From positions 1 through 38,905 of the forward strand of contig CAIQGA010000096.1 in the NCBI GenBank assembly GCA_903871235.1: DNA of 38,905 bases. The letters run 5' to 3'. Below, one piece after another: positions 23,813 to 33,354 of the stretch; the stretch's first letter is position 1; each line of letters starts with the position of its first letter. Source of the DNA: an uncultured Chlorobiaceae bacterium. GTDB taxonomy: Bacteria; Bacteroidota; Chlorobiia; Chlorobiales; Chlorobiaceae. The notes beneath the pieces were generated by a model. That model was not told the origin of the DNA and searched no databases. It saw only the letters and a program-made list of their open reading frames with translations. A program made the translations under genes and the position numbers.

Positions 23813-25390
23813 ATGGCACAAAATGTCACAAACGTTTCCCAAACCGAAGAGGTCTCAAGCACCCGCAGGGTTATTGCGGCATCCTCGGTCGGAACGCTCA
23901 TTGAGTGGTATGACTTTTATATTTTCGGTACTCTTGCGAAAATCATTTCCGAACAGTTTTTTCCAAAAGACAATCCGACGGCGGCACTGCTTGCCACTTT
24001 GGCGACCTTTGCGGCAGGCTTTGTAATCAGGCCCTTCGGCGCACTCTTCTTCGGGCGCCTTGGTGACCTTATCGGACGGAAGTACACCTTTCTTGTGACC
24101 CTGGTGATCATGGGCGGCTCCACCTTTGCCATCGGTCTTGTCCCCGGCTATAAGACGATCGGCTTTTTTGCTCCGGCGATTGTCTTTATTTTACGACTGC
24201 TGCAGGGTCTTGCTCTTGGAGGTGAGTATGGCGGTGCGGCCACCTATGTCGCCGAACACTCTCCAGCGGGGCAACGGGGCTTCTGGACCAGCTTTATTCA
24301 GACAACGGCAACTTTAGGTCTCTTTCTGGCACTCGGTGTTATTCTCGTTGTCCGTCAGACGCTTGGTGTTGAAACCTTCTCTGACTGGGGATGGCGCATT
24401 CCTTTCCTCCTTTCAGCGCTCTTGGTCGGAGTTTCGGTCTTTATCCGTATGAAGATGTCGGAATCGCCGATGTTCGTAAAAATGAAAAAAGAGGGCAAAA
24501 TTTCCGCAAACCCTCTGGCTGAAAGCTTCAAGAAAAAGGACAACCTGAAAATGGTGCTTATCGCACTTCTTGGTGCAACCGCCGGTCAGGGTGTGGTCTG
24601 GTACACCGGTCAGTTCTATGCACTCTCATTCCTGCAGAATGCCTGTAACGTTGAGTTTGTGCAGAGCAACGTGATTATTTCGATCGCCCTGCTTATCGGC
24701 ACACCATTCTTCATTGTCTTTGGTGCACTTTCCGACAAAATCGGACGGAAGTACATTATGATGGCTGGTATGTTGATCGCGGTCATCTCCTATAAGCCTA
24801 TTTACCAGGCAATGTACGATGAGGCTGCCCTCAAAACGAAAGTTGAGATGATTGACAAAACAACCATCGAAACCAAAGAGGCTGTCAAAGGCACCGACAA
24901 CGTCACCACGACCGTGACGAAGAAAACTTATGAAGATGGCACGACCTACAAGGAGACCGTCAAATTAACCGTCCCGATCGATCCGGTAAAAAAAGCTGAA
25001 CTTGCGGCGGCCGATAAACTGAAGCCGGAGACAAAAAAAGAGGTAACCCTTCCCCAGAACTCTTACTACAAGATGATTGGGTTTGTCTTGATTCAGGTTA
25101 TTTTTGTCACCATGGTCTACGGCCCGATTGCTGCGTTCCTGGTTGAAATTTTCCCGACCCGCATCCGCTACACCTCGATGTCTTTGCCTTACCATATTGG
25201 CAACGGCGTCTTTGGCGGCCTGGTCCCGCTTATTTCAACTCGTCTTGTTGAAGCAACCCGTCCGGCGCCAGGTCTTCCGCCTGCCGATCCACTTGCCGGC
25301 CTCATGTACCCGATACTGATTGCAAGCGTAAGCTTTGTGATTGGAATGCTGTACATCTCCAACAAAACCAACAACATGGACGTTGAATAA
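23813..25390 (+). CDS. MFS transporter of the metabolite:H+ symporter type with a periplasmic insert
   Basis: A 525-residue, 12-helix inner membrane symporter. The MHS-family hallmarks are present: SSVGTLIEWYDFYIFGTLA in helix 1, GRLGDLIGRKYTF in the first intracellular loop, LRLLQGLALGGEYGGAATYV in helix 4, and GALSDKIGRKYIM in the C-terminal half. Relatives (ProP, ShiA, KgtP) import osmolytes or organic acids with protons; the substrate here cannot be told. Unusually, about 80 hydrophilic Thr/Lys/Glu-rich residues (about 333-415) separate helices 9 and 10 on the periplasmic face. ATG 23813 (MAQNV) is preferred over the in-frame GTG-like upstream start at 23762. The next gene follows by 26 nt. 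Confidence 0.88.
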   Translation: MAQNVTNVSQTEEVSSTRRVIAASSVGTLIEWYDFYIFGTLAKIISEQFFPKDNPTAALLATLATFAAGFVIRPFGALFFGRLGDLIGRKYTFLVTLVIMGGSTFAIGLVPGYKTIGFFAPAIVFILRLLQGLALGGEYGGAATYVAEHSPAGQRGFWTSFIQTTATLGLFLALGVILVVRQTLGVETFSDWGWRIPFLLSALLVGVSVFIRMKMSESPMFVKMKKEGKISANPLAESFKKKDNLKMVLIALLGATAGQGVVWYTGQFYALSFLQNACNVEFVQSNVIISIALLIGTPFFIVFGALSDKIGRKYIMMAGMLIAVISYKPIYQAMYDEAALKTKVEMIDKTTIETKEAVKGTDNVTTTVTKKTYEDGTTYKETVKLTVPIDPVKKAELAAADKLKPETKKEVTLPQNSYYKMIGFVLIQVIFVTMVYGPIAAFLVEIFPTRIRYTSMSLPYHIGNGVFGGLVPLISTRLVEATRPAPGLPPADPLAGLMYPILIASVSFVIGMLYISNKTNNMDVE

Positions 25391-25416
25391 CCAAGAACCT
25401 TTTAATTTCATCCATT

Positions 25417-25641
25417 ATGTCAGCAATAAAAAAGATGTTCGGGATTGTCTGGTCACTCATGGGGGTTGGTATCATCCCCCTGGTGATCATGCAGGCCATG
25501 AAAGAGATTGCCGCAAAACCCAGTGAAGAGAACTGGATTTTTTGGTCGATCGTCATTGTCGTTCTTATGCCTATTATCTCATTCAGTCTCATTATCTTTG
25601 GGGTGTTTGCGCTGAGAGGTGAGTATGACGTGCTTGAATAG
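25417..25641 (+). CDS. Small two-helix membrane protein
   Basis: A 74-residue protein with two hydrophobic helices (FGIVWSLMGVGIIPLVIM, about 8-26, and WSIVIVVLMPIISFSLIIFG, about 43-62) joined by a short polar loop EIAAKPSEENW. It starts 26 nt after the MFS stop and is followed by a strong terminator, so it is the last gene of the usp-MFS unit or of the MFS transcript. A role as an accessory subunit or stabiliser of the transporter is a reasonable inference from position, size and topology only. I do not recognise the family. Confidence 0.7.
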   Translation: MSAIKKMFGIVWSLMGVGIIPLVIMQAMKEIAAKPSEENWIFWSIVIVVLMPIISFSLIIFGVFALRGEYDVLE

Positions 25642-25672
25642 CCATTAAAGCAGACACCTGTTCTTTTTTCTC

Positions 25673-25710
25673 AAGGAAAAGCCGCATCTTTCGTGCGGCT
25701 TTTCCTTTTT
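25673..25710 (+). terminator. Intrinsic terminator after the small membrane protein gene
   Basis: AAGGAAAAGCCGCA (25673-25686) pairs with TGCGGCTTTTCCTT (25694-25707) around a 7-nt loop and runs into more T. It ends the MFS transcript 32 nt after the last stop and insulates uvrC. Confidence 0.93.
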
Positions 25711-25743
25711 TGGGGAAAGAGAAAAAACAACCCCCTTTGACCG

Positions 25744-27627
25744 ATGGATATTCAGGATGACGCTGCGGAGCATACCGACATAAAGAAAGCTTTTGTTGAA
25801 AAACTTGCCACGCTGCCCCCCTCTCCTGGTGTCTACCAGTTTAAAAACGCAAGTGGCCGGGTGATCTATGTCGGCAAGGCAAAGAATCTCCGCAACCGGG
25901 TTCGTTCCTATTTCAGAAACCGGCAGCAGCTCTACGGCAAAACGCTGGTGCTTGTCACCCATATTGCCGATTTCGAGCTTATTATCACCTCTTCGGAGGT
26001 TGAAGCGCTGATTTTGGAAAACAACATGATCAAGGAGCTGAAGCCGCGCTACAACGTGAACCTCAAGGACGACAAAACCTACCCCTATCTTGTCATCACC
26101 AATGAGCCCTTCCCCCGCATCCTTATCAGTCGCCAGCGAAGAAAGGATGGCTCCGTCTGGTTCGGCCCCTATACCGAATCCCGTCAGCTCCACTCCATTC
26201 TTGACCTTATCGGCTCCATTTTTCCTCTGCGAAGCTGCAAGCACCGCCTTAGCGAGGAGAATATTGCGGCAAAAAAATACAAAGTCTGCCTTGACTACCA
26301 CATCCACAAGTGCAAGGGTGCATGTGAAGGGCGGCAGACAGAAAAGGAGTATCTCCTCATGATCGAAGAGATTACCCGTCTTTTGAAGGGAAAGACCTCC
26401 TCCATGATACGCTCGCTCACCAGCACCATGCAGCTCTTTGCCCGAGAACTGAAGTTTGAGCAGGCGGCGGAGATAAAAACGCAACTGGAGAGCCTGAAGC
26501 GTTACGCTGAACGGCAGAAGGTGGTGGCGGGTGATGGTCTCGATCGGGATGTTTTTGCGGTTGCCACCGGAGAAGAGGATGGCTGTGGCGTCATCTTCAA
26601 AATTCGGGAGGGCAAACTGCTCGGCTCACAGCACATTTACATGAACAATACCGCAGGAGAGAGCGACGCCGGACTGCAGGCAAGGGTGATGGAAAAATAT
26701 TATCTCGAAACCCTTGAGCTTGTGCCTGATGAAATTCTGCTTCAGGAGACTCTTGGGGCCGACGAGGAGGAGACTCTGAGAGCCTTTATCCAGGAAAAAC
26801 AGCGAGATGAAGGGGCGGAGAAAAAGATGATCCGGTTTGTGGTACCTCAAATCGGCGAAAAGGCTCACCTGGTCGAGATGTGCCGCCAGAATGCCCGCCA
26901 CCATCTGGAGGAGTACCTGATACAGAAACAGAAAAGGGGCGAAGCGGTGCGCGAGCACTACGGTCTTACGGCTCTCCGGGAACTGCTCCATCTGCCGAAA
27001 CTCCCGCAGCGGATTGAGTGTTTCGATAACTCCCACCTTCAGGGCACCGATTATGTAAGCTCAATGGTCTGTTTTGAGCGGGGTAAACCAAAAAAAGCGG
27101 ATTACCGGAAATTTAAAATGACGAGTTTTGAAGGATCAGACGACTATGCCGCCATGGAGGAGGTAATCCGGCGGCGTTATAGCGGCTCGCTTGCAACCGC
27201 ACTCCCTTTGCCTGACCTTATTGTGGTCGATGGCGGTAAAGGGCAGGTCAATACCGCGTTTCACACCCTGACAGCTCTCGGTCTCTCCATTCCCGTTATC
27301 GGTCTGGCAAAACGTATTGAAGAGATTTTTACGCCACAGGCCCGCGACCCCTTCAATCTGCCAAAAACCTCTCCGGCACTCAAACTGCTCCAGCAACTGC
27401 GCGATGAGGCACACCGCTTTGCCATCACCTATCACCGTCAACTGAGATCGGAAAGAACCCTGAAAACAGAACTTACCACAATCAAGGGCATTGGTGAGAA
27501 AACCGCATTCATGCTGCTTGAGCGCTTCGGCTCCGTTGATGGTGTGGCCCGAGCAACCCTTGAAGAGCTGACGGCGGCGGCAGGCAAAAAAACAGCGGAG
27601 GCTCTCTATTGTTTTTACCATCCATGA
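25744..27627 (+). CDS. uvrC: Excinuclease ABC subunit C
   Basis: UvrC makes both incisions around DNA lesions recognised by UvrAB. Domains in order: GIY-YIG nuclease for the 3' cut (about 15-95; PGVYQFKNASGRVIYVGKAK), a Cys-containing middle segment (YHIHKCKGACEGRQT), a UVR helical hairpin that binds UvrB (about 205-240), the RNase H-like nuclease for the 5' cut (IECFDNSHLQGTDYVSSMVC, LIVVDGGKGQVN), and tandem helix-hairpin-helix motifs at the end (IKGIGEKTAFMLLERFGSVD). Length 627 is normal. The ATG at 25744 has no strong ribosome binding site. No LexA-like box was recognised in the 34-nt gap to the preceding terminator. Confidence 0.96.
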   Translation: MDIQDDAAEHTDIKKAFVEKLATLPPSPGVYQFKNASGRVIYVGKAKNLRNRVRSYFRNRQQLYGKTLVLVTHIADFELIITSSEVEALILENNMIKELKPRYNVNLKDDKTYPYLVITNEPFPRILISRQRRKDGSVWFGPYTESRQLHSILDLIGSIFPLRSCKHRLSEENIAAKKYKVCLDYHIHKCKGACEGRQTEKEYLLMIEEITRLLKGKTSSMIRSLTSTMQLFARELKFEQAAEIKTQLESLKRYAERQKVVAGDGLDRDVFAVATGEEDGCGVIFKIREGKLLGSQHIYMNNTAGESDAGLQARVMEKYYLETLELVPDEILLQETLGADEEETLRAFIQEKQRDEGAEKKMIRFVVPQIGEKAHLVEMCRQNARHHLEEYLIQKQKRGEAVREHYGLTALRELLHLPKLPQRIECFDNSHLQGTDYVSSMVCFERGKPKKADYRKFKMTSFEGSDDYAAMEEVIRRRYSGSLATALPLPDLIVVDGGKGQVNTAFHTLTALGLSIPVIGLAKRIEEIFTPQARDPFNLPKTSPALKLLQQLRDEAHRFAITYHRQLRSERTLKTELTTIKGIGEKTAFMLLERFGSVDGVARATLEELTAAAGKKTAEALYCFYHP

Positions 27628-27743
27628 ATATACTCTTTCTCACCCCCGGCCGCGCTCTGGACTGTTTTTGTTAAGAAAATTCTGTTATATTTGGTCTTGT
27701 GTTCCGTGACGCAATGAACTGTAGAAACTCTTTACGATTGCTT

Positions 27744-29141
27744 ATGAATGTGCCTGATTTTTTCGACGATAACCGCCATTACCCAACGGGTGCATCAGGA
27801 AAAGAACAGCCAGACCTTGATGGTCTTGATTCGATGTTTGATTCGGAGGATCTGCTTGAGCGTGTCGTCCAATATAATGAAGAGGGGTTCCAGCTTGAAG
27901 CGCTTGCCGTTGCCCGTCGTCTTGCTGTAATTGCGCCCTCCAACACGGAGAGCTGGTTCTACCTCGGCAACTGCCTGACGCTCAACGGCTCTTTTGAAGA
28001 GGCTCTTGAAGCGTTCAGGATGGCTACGGTCTTCAGCCCGATGGACAGCGAAATGCGCCTGAATCTGGCGCTTGCCTGGTTCAACACCGGCGATCACGAA
28101 GAGGCGATCAGGGAGCTTGACGATATGATTGTTGACTCTTCGATTGAAAAGGAGTATCACTATTACCGGGGCATCATTTTGCAGCGGCTGGAGCTGATTG
28201 TAGAAGCAGAGTCCAACTTCGAATACGCTCTTGCGCTTGATACCGAGTTTGCCGACGCATGGTATGAACTTGCCTACTGCAAGGATGTGCTCGGCAAGCT
28301 TGAGGAGAGCACCGCATGTTACCGCAAAACGCACGATTATGACCCATACAATATTAATGCGTGGTACAATAACGGCCTTGTCCTGAGCAAAATGAAGCGC
28401 TACGACGAGGCACTCGACTGTTACGACATGGCCATCGCCATTTCCGATGATTTCAGCTCGGCCTGGTATAACCGGGCAAATGTTCTCGCCATCACCGGCC
28501 GTATTGAGGAGGCGGCTGAGAGCTATCTGAAAACACTGGAGTATGACCCTGACGATATCAACGCCCTCTATAATCTCGGCATCGCCTACGAAGAGCTTGA
28601 AGAGTATACCGAGGGTATTATCTGCTACCGACGCTGCATCGAACTGAGCAGTGATTTTGGTGACGCATGGTTTGCCCTTGCCTGTTGTCACGAAGCGCTT
28701 GATGAATACGAAGAGGCATTTACAGCCACAAAGGAGGCCTTGAAGTTAGCGCCTGAGAGCATCGAGTTCCTGCTGCTCAAGGCGGAGATTGAGTACAATC
28801 TCAATGATCTTGACAACTCCATTGCGACCTACCAGCAAATCATGACGCTTGATCCTGAAAATCCGCAGATATGGGTCGATTTTGCCATCGTGCTCAGGGA
28901 GGCAGGCCAGATCAATGCCTCCATTGACGCGCTGCAGCAATCACTGAAGCTTCAGCCGCTGTCGGCAGATGCCCACTTTGAAATTGCCGCCGCCTATTTT
29001 GCCATGGGCGACAAGCTCAGTACTCTCAAGGCGCTGAGCAAGGCATTCAAGATTGACCCGGAAAAGAAAGAGCTGTTTCAGAGCACCTTTCCGGAGCTCT
29101 ATCAGCAGGATTCCGTCCGTCGGATGCTCGGAATTGCATGA
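27744..29141 (+). CDS. Tetratricopeptide-repeat protein
   Basis: A protein of about 465 residues built almost entirely of TPR units from about residue 35 onward: [100 protein letters not shown] and more, about eleven to twelve in all. There is no signal peptide or membrane helix, so it is a cytoplasmic scaffold or adaptor. Its partner is unknown. Possible starts are GTG 27699, ATG 27714 and ATG 27744 ([10 protein letters not shown]); none has a good ribosome binding site and I chose the last. Its stop overlaps the aroE start (ATGA), so the two are translationally coupled although no functional link is evident. Confidence 0.85.
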   Translation: MNVPDFFDDNRHYPTGASGKEQPDLDGLDSMFDSEDLLERVVQYNEEGFQLEALAVARRLAVIAPSNTESWFYLGNCLTLNGSFEEALEAFRMATVFSPMDSEMRLNLALAWFNTGDHEEAIRELDDMIVDSSIEKEYHYYRGIILQRLELIVEAESNFEYALALDTEFADAWYELAYCKDVLGKLEESTACYRKTHDYDPYNINAWYNNGLVLSKMKRYDEALDCYDMAIAISDDFSSAWYNRANVLAITGRIEEAAESYLKTLEYDPDDINALYNLGIAYEELEEYTEGIICYRRCIELSSDFGDAWFALACCHEALDEYEEAFTATKEALKLAPESIEFLLLKAEIEYNLNDLDNSIATYQQIMTLDPENPQIWVDFAIVLREAGQINASIDALQQSLKLQPLSADAHFEIAAAYFAMGDKLSTLKALSKAFKIDPEKKELFQSTFPELYQQDSVRRMLGIA

Positions 29142-29983
29142 AGAGAGCGACAAAAATCCTCGGCCTGATTGGTCGTGCCGTTGATTATTCATACTCACCG
29201 ATCATCCATAACAGGGCGTTCGAGCTGCTTGGGCTTGAGTATCATTATACCATTTTTAATATTGCAGAGCCCTGCATGATCGGTGACGCCCTTCGCGGGG
29301 CAAAAGCGCTCGGAATTGCAGGGTTCAACGTCACCATCCCCTACAAAAAAACTGTTCTTCCCTTTCTCGACGTTCTCTCCGAAGAGGCAGCCTCTATTCG
29401 AGCGGTCAACACCATCGTCAACGAGGGGGGAAAGCTGGTCGGCCACAACACCGATATAGCCGGATTTGCCGCTCCCCTTCTGCCATACCGGGAGAGCATA
29501 ACAGGCCAAACCCTCTCCATTTTTGGCGGCGGTGGAGCTGCCCTCGCAGCCATTGAGGCGTTCAACTGTTTTTTTGCTCCAAAGGAGATTTTGCTCTTTG
29601 TGCGTGACCCGGAGAAAACCCGTTCACTGCTTGAAGAAAGCGACCACGGCAATCTCACAATACTTCACTCTGACAATCCCGAAAGAGTGAGGGAGTGCCG
29701 CCTTGTTGTCAATGCCACGCCAATCGGTACCAGAGGCAGTAACGGCTCTCCCCTCCCCCTTGAGCAAGAGCTGCTCCATTCCAGCCAGATTGTGTATGAT
29801 ATGGTCTACAACCCTCTTGAGACTCCTCTTCTGCTGGCAGCAAAGCAGGCTGGAGCTACGACCCTGTCGGGCATTGAGATGCTGATTGGCCAGGCTGAAC
29901 GCTCATTCACCCTCTGGACTGGTATGCAGATGCCGACCGCCGCCGTAAAAGAGGCACTTCTGCAAGAGATTCAACAACAATAA
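29138..29983 (+). CDS. aroE: Shikimate dehydrogenase
   Basis: AroE reduces 3-dehydroshikimate to shikimate with NADPH in the aromatic amino acid pathway. The shikimate-binding [11 protein letters not shown], the catalytic Lys70 in NVTIPYKK, the paired Asp in GHNTDIAGF, and the NADP-binding [13 protein letters not shown] loop are all present, and the C-terminus has the [18 protein letters not shown] block. Length 281 is typical. The start overlaps the TPR gene stop by 4 nt. lspA follows after 27 nt on the same strand. Confidence 0.95.
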   Translation: MKRATKILGLIGRAVDYSYSPIIHNRAFELLGLEYHYTIFNIAEPCMIGDALRGAKALGIAGFNVTIPYKKTVLPFLDVLSEEAASIRAVNTIVNEGGKLVGHNTDIAGFAAPLLPYRESITGQTLSIFGGGGAALAAIEAFNCFFAPKEILLFVRDPEKTRSLLEESDHGNLTILHSDNPERVRECRLVVNATPIGTRGSNGSPLPLEQELLHSSQIVYDMVYNPLETPLLLAAKQAGATTLSGIEMLIGQAERSFTLWTGMQMPTAAVKEALLQEIQQQ

Positions 29984-30010
29984 CCCTCAGCCTACAGGGC
30001 ATCACGACTC

Positions 30011-30520
30011 ATGAAACTCTTTTTATCCCTTATCCTTCTCGTCATCACCCTTGACCAGTGGACAAAAAAACTTGCCATCACCTTCCTTCGCGATGGAGTG
30101 CAAAACATCACCATCATCCCGGATTTCTTTTCCCTCACCTACGCAGAAAACAAAGGTGTAGCTTTCGGCCTTGAATTTGCTCCACCGGCGATACTCCTCC
30201 TTTTGACCGGACTCATCACGGCAATCGTATTCTTCTATGTCATCCGTTCAAAAAACCGGAGCGCTCTTTTTCTTCTTCCCTTTGCCCTCATCACCGGTGG
30301 AGGAATTGGCAACATGATTGACCGAATGAGGCTCGGTCATGTTGTTGACTTCATCTATTTCGATCTCTACCATGGCCATGTTTTCGGTACCTACCTCTCT
30401 TTGTGGCCTATTTTCAATATCGCAGATTCAGCTATCACTATCGGAGCCTGCATGTTGATCCTCTTTTATAACAAACTCTTTCCCGTTGAGAGCCCAAACG
30501 TGAAAATCGATGTTTGTTGA
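30011..30520 (+). CDS. lspA: Lipoprotein signal peptidase
   Basis: LspA cleaves the signal peptide of diacylglyceryl-modified prolipoproteins in the inner membrane. It has four hydrophobic segments, the N-terminal [10 protein letters not shown]-type motif ([13 protein letters not shown]), and both catalytic Asp motifs: [19 protein letters not shown] and [11 protein letters not shown]. Length 169 is standard. It overlaps tatD by 11 nt, so the two are co-translated. Essential in most diderm bacteria. Confidence 0.95.
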   Translation: MKLFLSLILLVITLDQWTKKLAITFLRDGVQNITIIPDFFSLTYAENKGVAFGLEFAPPAILLLLTGLITAIVFFYVIRSKNRSALFLLPFALITGGGIGNMIDRMRLGHVVDFIYFDLYHGHVFGTYLSLWPIFNIADSAITIGACMLILFYNKLFPVESPNVKIDVC

Positions 30521-31280
30521 TATCCACTGCCACCTCTCTTTCCCGGAGTTCGATAAGGATCGAAGCGATGTGATCAAGCGCCTGACCGAAGAGGGTGTGG
30601 GGCTGCTCATCGATCCGGGTGTTGACGTTGCCTCAAGCAAAAAATCGATTGCGTTGGCCCGCGATTTCGACTTTATCTACGCCAACGTCGGCCTTCACCC
30701 CCATGAAGCCACCCTCCCTGTCGAAGAGAGCGTTTTTGAGGAGTTGCTCACGCTTGCCCGCTCACCGAAAGTGGTCGCCATAGGAGAGATCGGCCTCGAC
30801 TATCACTACCCGGAGCATAACCGCCCTGCCCAGCAGGAGGCATTCCGTGAAATGCTGAAAATGGCCCGCTCGCTCGACATGCCGGTCGTTATCCATTGCC
30901 GCGATGCGTGGGAGGATATGCTGCGCATTCTTTCCGAAGAGAGCAATTCCGCCATGCGTGGTGTGATGCACTGCTTTTCGGGCGATACCCTTATCGCTGG
31001 CGAGTGTCTCCGCAAAGGGTTCAAACTCTCCATTCCAGGTACGGTAACCTACAAGCGCTCTCTCTTGCCGGATGTGATAAGAGCCGTTTCACTTGATGAT
31101 CTCCTCACTGAGACCGATGCACCCTATCTTTCACCCGTGCCATACCGGGGCAAAAGGAATGAACCTGCCTGGGTGAGCGCTGTTACAACGGCCATTGCCC
31201 GTATCCGGGATATTCCGCTCAAAGAGGCGGCAGAGGGCATTGCAAAAAATAGCGTTAAATTGTTTAGATTACCGAATTGA
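30510..31280 (+). CDS. tatD: TatD-family metal-dependent deoxyribonuclease
   Basis: A 256-residue amidohydrolase-fold hydrolase. Metal ligands are visible in order: His6 and His8 in VDIHCHLSF, Glu in [12 protein letters not shown], His in [14 protein letters not shown], His in GVMHCFSGD, and Asp in [20 protein letters not shown]. Relatives (TatD, YcfH, YjjV) are 3'-5' exonucleases or D-aminoacyl-tRNA-processing-like enzymes; the exact substrate here is not certain. It starts within the end of lspA (11-nt overlap). Confidence 0.92.
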   Translation: MFVDIHCHLSFPEFDKDRSDVIKRLTEEGVGLLIDPGVDVASSKKSIALARDFDFIYANVGLHPHEATLPVEESVFEELLTLARSPKVVAIGEIGLDYHYPEHNRPAQQEAFREMLKMARSLDMPVVIHCRDAWEDMLRILSEESNSAMRGVMHCFSGDTLIAGECLRKGFKLSIPGTVTYKRSLLPDVIRAVSLDDLLTETDAPYLSPVPYRGKRNEPAWVSAVTTAIARIRDIPLKEAAEGIAKNSVKLFRLPN

Positions 31281-31357
31281 CCATATTTTGAAAATCACGC
31301 AAACTTGCTTAGGTTAACGGCCGACCGTAACCGATGCAACAACCATAACTACGAGCC

Positions 31358-32050
31358 ATGAACGACATACAGACCTCCACTCCCGTCCAGCAGAGTGTAA
31401 AACCATCAACAGAAGACAATCTGCTTTACATTGCCATCAAGTATAAATCGGCAATTATCGCAGCACTCATCACCCTCGTCTGCCTCGGAGCTGGAAGCTT
31501 TTTCTGGATGCGCCAGCAACAGGCAAATGAGCTTGTCGCAGCACTGCAACTCTCAAGAATCACCCCCTTTCTTGACCGCGGAGAGTATCGGATTGCCATC
31601 AACGGTGACGGAAAAATTGCCGGACTGAAAAAAATTGCTGATCAATACGCGGGAAAATATACCGGCACATCGAGTGGCAATATGGCCAATCTGCTGCTTG
31701 CCAATACCTACTACTCCATTGATGAGTTTGACACTGCCCTGAAAATCTTTAAAACCCTCTCAATCAACAACGACGATCTTGCCGCTGCCGCCCTGGCTGG
31801 AGCTGGCGACTGTTACGTCGGTAAAAATCAGTTTGTATCGGCCGTCGAAAGCTATCAGGACGCATCAAAAAAGGCTGAAAACCGCGTGCTGAAAGCGCTC
31901 TACCTTACTCATGCCGCAAACGCTTTCCGGCAGGCAAAGCAGCTTGCAAAGGCGGCTGAGCTCTATACAAAAGTCATTGCCGACTACCCCGGCACATCAG
32001 GAGCGGCCAGTGCGCAACGCTCACTCTGGCAAATTTCCGGAATCCTTTAA
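31358..32050 (+). CDS. Membrane-anchored TPR protein, YfgM-like
   Basis: A 230-residue protein with a 30-residue cytoplasmic N-terminus, one membrane helix (SAIIAALITLVCLGAGSFFWM, about residues 32-52, read here in shortened form AALITLVCLGAGSFFW) and a TPR-like periplasmic domain (NMANLLLANTYYSIDEFDTA, AAALAGAGDCYVGKNQFVSA, AANAFRQAKQLAKAAELYTK). This is the layout of YfgM/TPR_21 proteins, which work with the PpiD chaperone at the Sec translocon in E. coli. A peptidyl-prolyl isomerase gene follows by 34 nt, a neat but unproven parallel. The start ATG 31358 is preceded by ACGAGCC only. Confidence 0.75.
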   Translation: MNDIQTSTPVQQSVKPSTEDNLLYIAIKYKSAIIAALITLVCLGAGSFFWMRQQQANELVAALQLSRITPFLDRGEYRIAINGDGKIAGLKKIADQYAGKYTGTSSGNMANLLLANTYYSIDEFDTALKIFKTLSINNDDLAAAALAGAGDCYVGKNQFVSAVESYQDASKKAENRVLKALYLTHAANAFRQAKQLAKAAELYTKVIADYPGTSGAASAQRSLWQISGIL

Positions 32051-32084
32051 GAACGAAACAACCATTATCTAAATACATTTCAGT

Positions 32085-32576
32085 ATGCCCGAACAGTTTA
32101 TTATCAAGACAAGCCTTGGCGACATTACCATCAGCCTCTACGACGACACACCGCTGCATCGCGATAACTTCGCCAAACTCGTCGGCGAAAGCTACTACGA
32201 CGGCATCCGCTTCCACCGGGTTATCGAAGGGTTCATGATCCAGACCGGCGACCCACTGTCACGCCATGAAGAGAAGCGCTCCCTGCATGGTACCGGCGGC
32301 CCCTCAACCCGTATTCCGGCAGAAATCAAACATTCGAACAAAAAAGGAACGCTTGCAGCGGCAAGAGACAACAATCCCCAGAGAGCCTCATCCGGCAGCC
32401 AGTTCTATATCAACCATGCGGACAATGGATTTCTTGACGGCCAGTACACCGTCTTCGGCGTCGTTGATGCCGGTATGGATATCGTTGAAAAAATCGCCGC
32501 AGTCAAGACCGATCCCAACGACAACCCGCTTGTGCCGGTTGTCATTGAGTCGATCGTTGCAGTCGCGAACTCTTGA
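32085..32576 (+). CDS. Cyclophilin-type peptidyl-prolyl cis-trans isomerase
   Basis: A 163-residue cyclophilin domain with no signal peptide, hence cytoplasmic (PpiB-like). The catalytic Arg lies in FHRVIEGFMIQTGDP; the substrate groove is completed by SSGSQFYINHADNGFLDGQY. It catalyses proline isomerisation during folding. The insert SRHEEKRSLHGTGGPSTRIP replaces the shorter GNGTG loop of E. coli PpiB and is typical of one bacterial subgroup. Spacing to yggS is 15 nt, so co-transcription is likely. Confidence 0.92.
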   Translation: MPEQFIIKTSLGDITISLYDDTPLHRDNFAKLVGESYYDGIRFHRVIEGFMIQTGDPLSRHEEKRSLHGTGGPSTRIPAEIKHSNKKGTLAAARDNNPQRASSGSQFYINHADNGFLDGQYTVFGVVDAGMDIVEKIAAVKTDPNDNPLVPVVIESIVAVANS

Positions 32577-32591
32577 GAGGCTGAAGCAGAG

Positions 32592-33281
32592 ATGGAGAGT
32601 ATTGCGGCCAACATAGAGTGTATTCAGGAGCAAATCACCGCCGCCTGCATTGAGGCGGGCCGCGACAGGGCCGAGGTGCGCTTGATCGCCGTCTCAAAAA
32701 ATCACCCGGCCTCTTTTATCAGGGAGGCCTTCGATTCCGGTCAGATCGAGTTCGGGGAGAGCTATGTGCAGGAGTTTTTGGAAAAGTACGACGACCCGGA
32801 GCTTGAAAATCAGGGAATCGAATGGCACTTTATCGGCCACCTGCAATCGAACAAGATTCGCTCGATTATCGGCAAGGTGAGCCTCATTCACGGCATCGAC
32901 AAGCTCTCAACGGCTGAAGAGCTCTCAAAACGGGCCCTCCAGCAGAACCTGCAGGTCAACTATCTTCTTGAAGTCAACACTTCCGGCGAAGCATCCAAGT
33001 ACGGGATGGCGCCGGAGGAGGTACTCTCAGTGGCAGAAGATCTCTTCATGCTCCCCAATATCACCTTGTGCGGTCTGATGACCATCGCCTCACCGGAGAG
33101 AATCAAGGCACAGGAGGAGTTCCGCCAACTGCGTATGCTGCTTGATGCGCTGAAAGCGGTTGCTCCAGATCCATCACCACTTGTCGAGCTCTCCATGGGC
33201 ATGAGCGGCGACTTCAGGGAGGCCATTCATGAGGGAGCTACCATGATCCGTGTCGGCACGGCAATCTTCGGCTGGCGATGA
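32592..33281 (+). CDS. yggS: YggS-family pyridoxal phosphate homeostasis protein
   Basis: A 229-residue single-domain fold-III PLP protein. The PLP-binding Lys is in LIAVSKNHPASFI; FGESYVQEFLEKY, WHFIGHLQSNKIRSI and the C-terminal SMGMSGDFREAIHEGATMIR phosphate-binding block are classic for the YggS/PROSC family. It binds PLP but has no racemase activity and controls PLP and amino acid balance. In E. coli-like genomes it sits near cell division genes; here it follows the cyclophilin gene by 15 nt. Confidence 0.94.
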   Translation: MESIAANIECIQEQITAACIEAGRDRAEVRLIAVSKNHPASFIREAFDSGQIEFGESYVQEFLEKYDDPELENQGIEWHFIGHLQSNKIRSIIGKVSLIHGIDKLSTAEELSKRALQQNLQVNYLLEVNTSGEASKYGMAPEEVLSVAEDLFMLPNITLCGLMTIASPERIKAQEEFRQLRMLLDALKAVAPDPSPLVELSMGMSGDFREAIHEGATMIRVGTAIFGWR

Positions 33282-33354
33282 GTGCGATAACTTCCTGACC
33301 AGCTCAAACGCTTTTTGTATACAATTGTCAATTAACCTGTAAAACAACCCTATC

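Noticed and set aside
25645-26484. Long minus-strand ORF opposite uvrC
   Set aside because: It overlaps the conserved GIY-YIG domain of uvrC in antisense and its own translation shows no domain or plausible start.
27795-28691. Long minus-strand ORF opposite the TPR gene
   Set aside because: It mirrors the repetitive TPR coding strand; the plus-strand TPR consensus explains the open frame.
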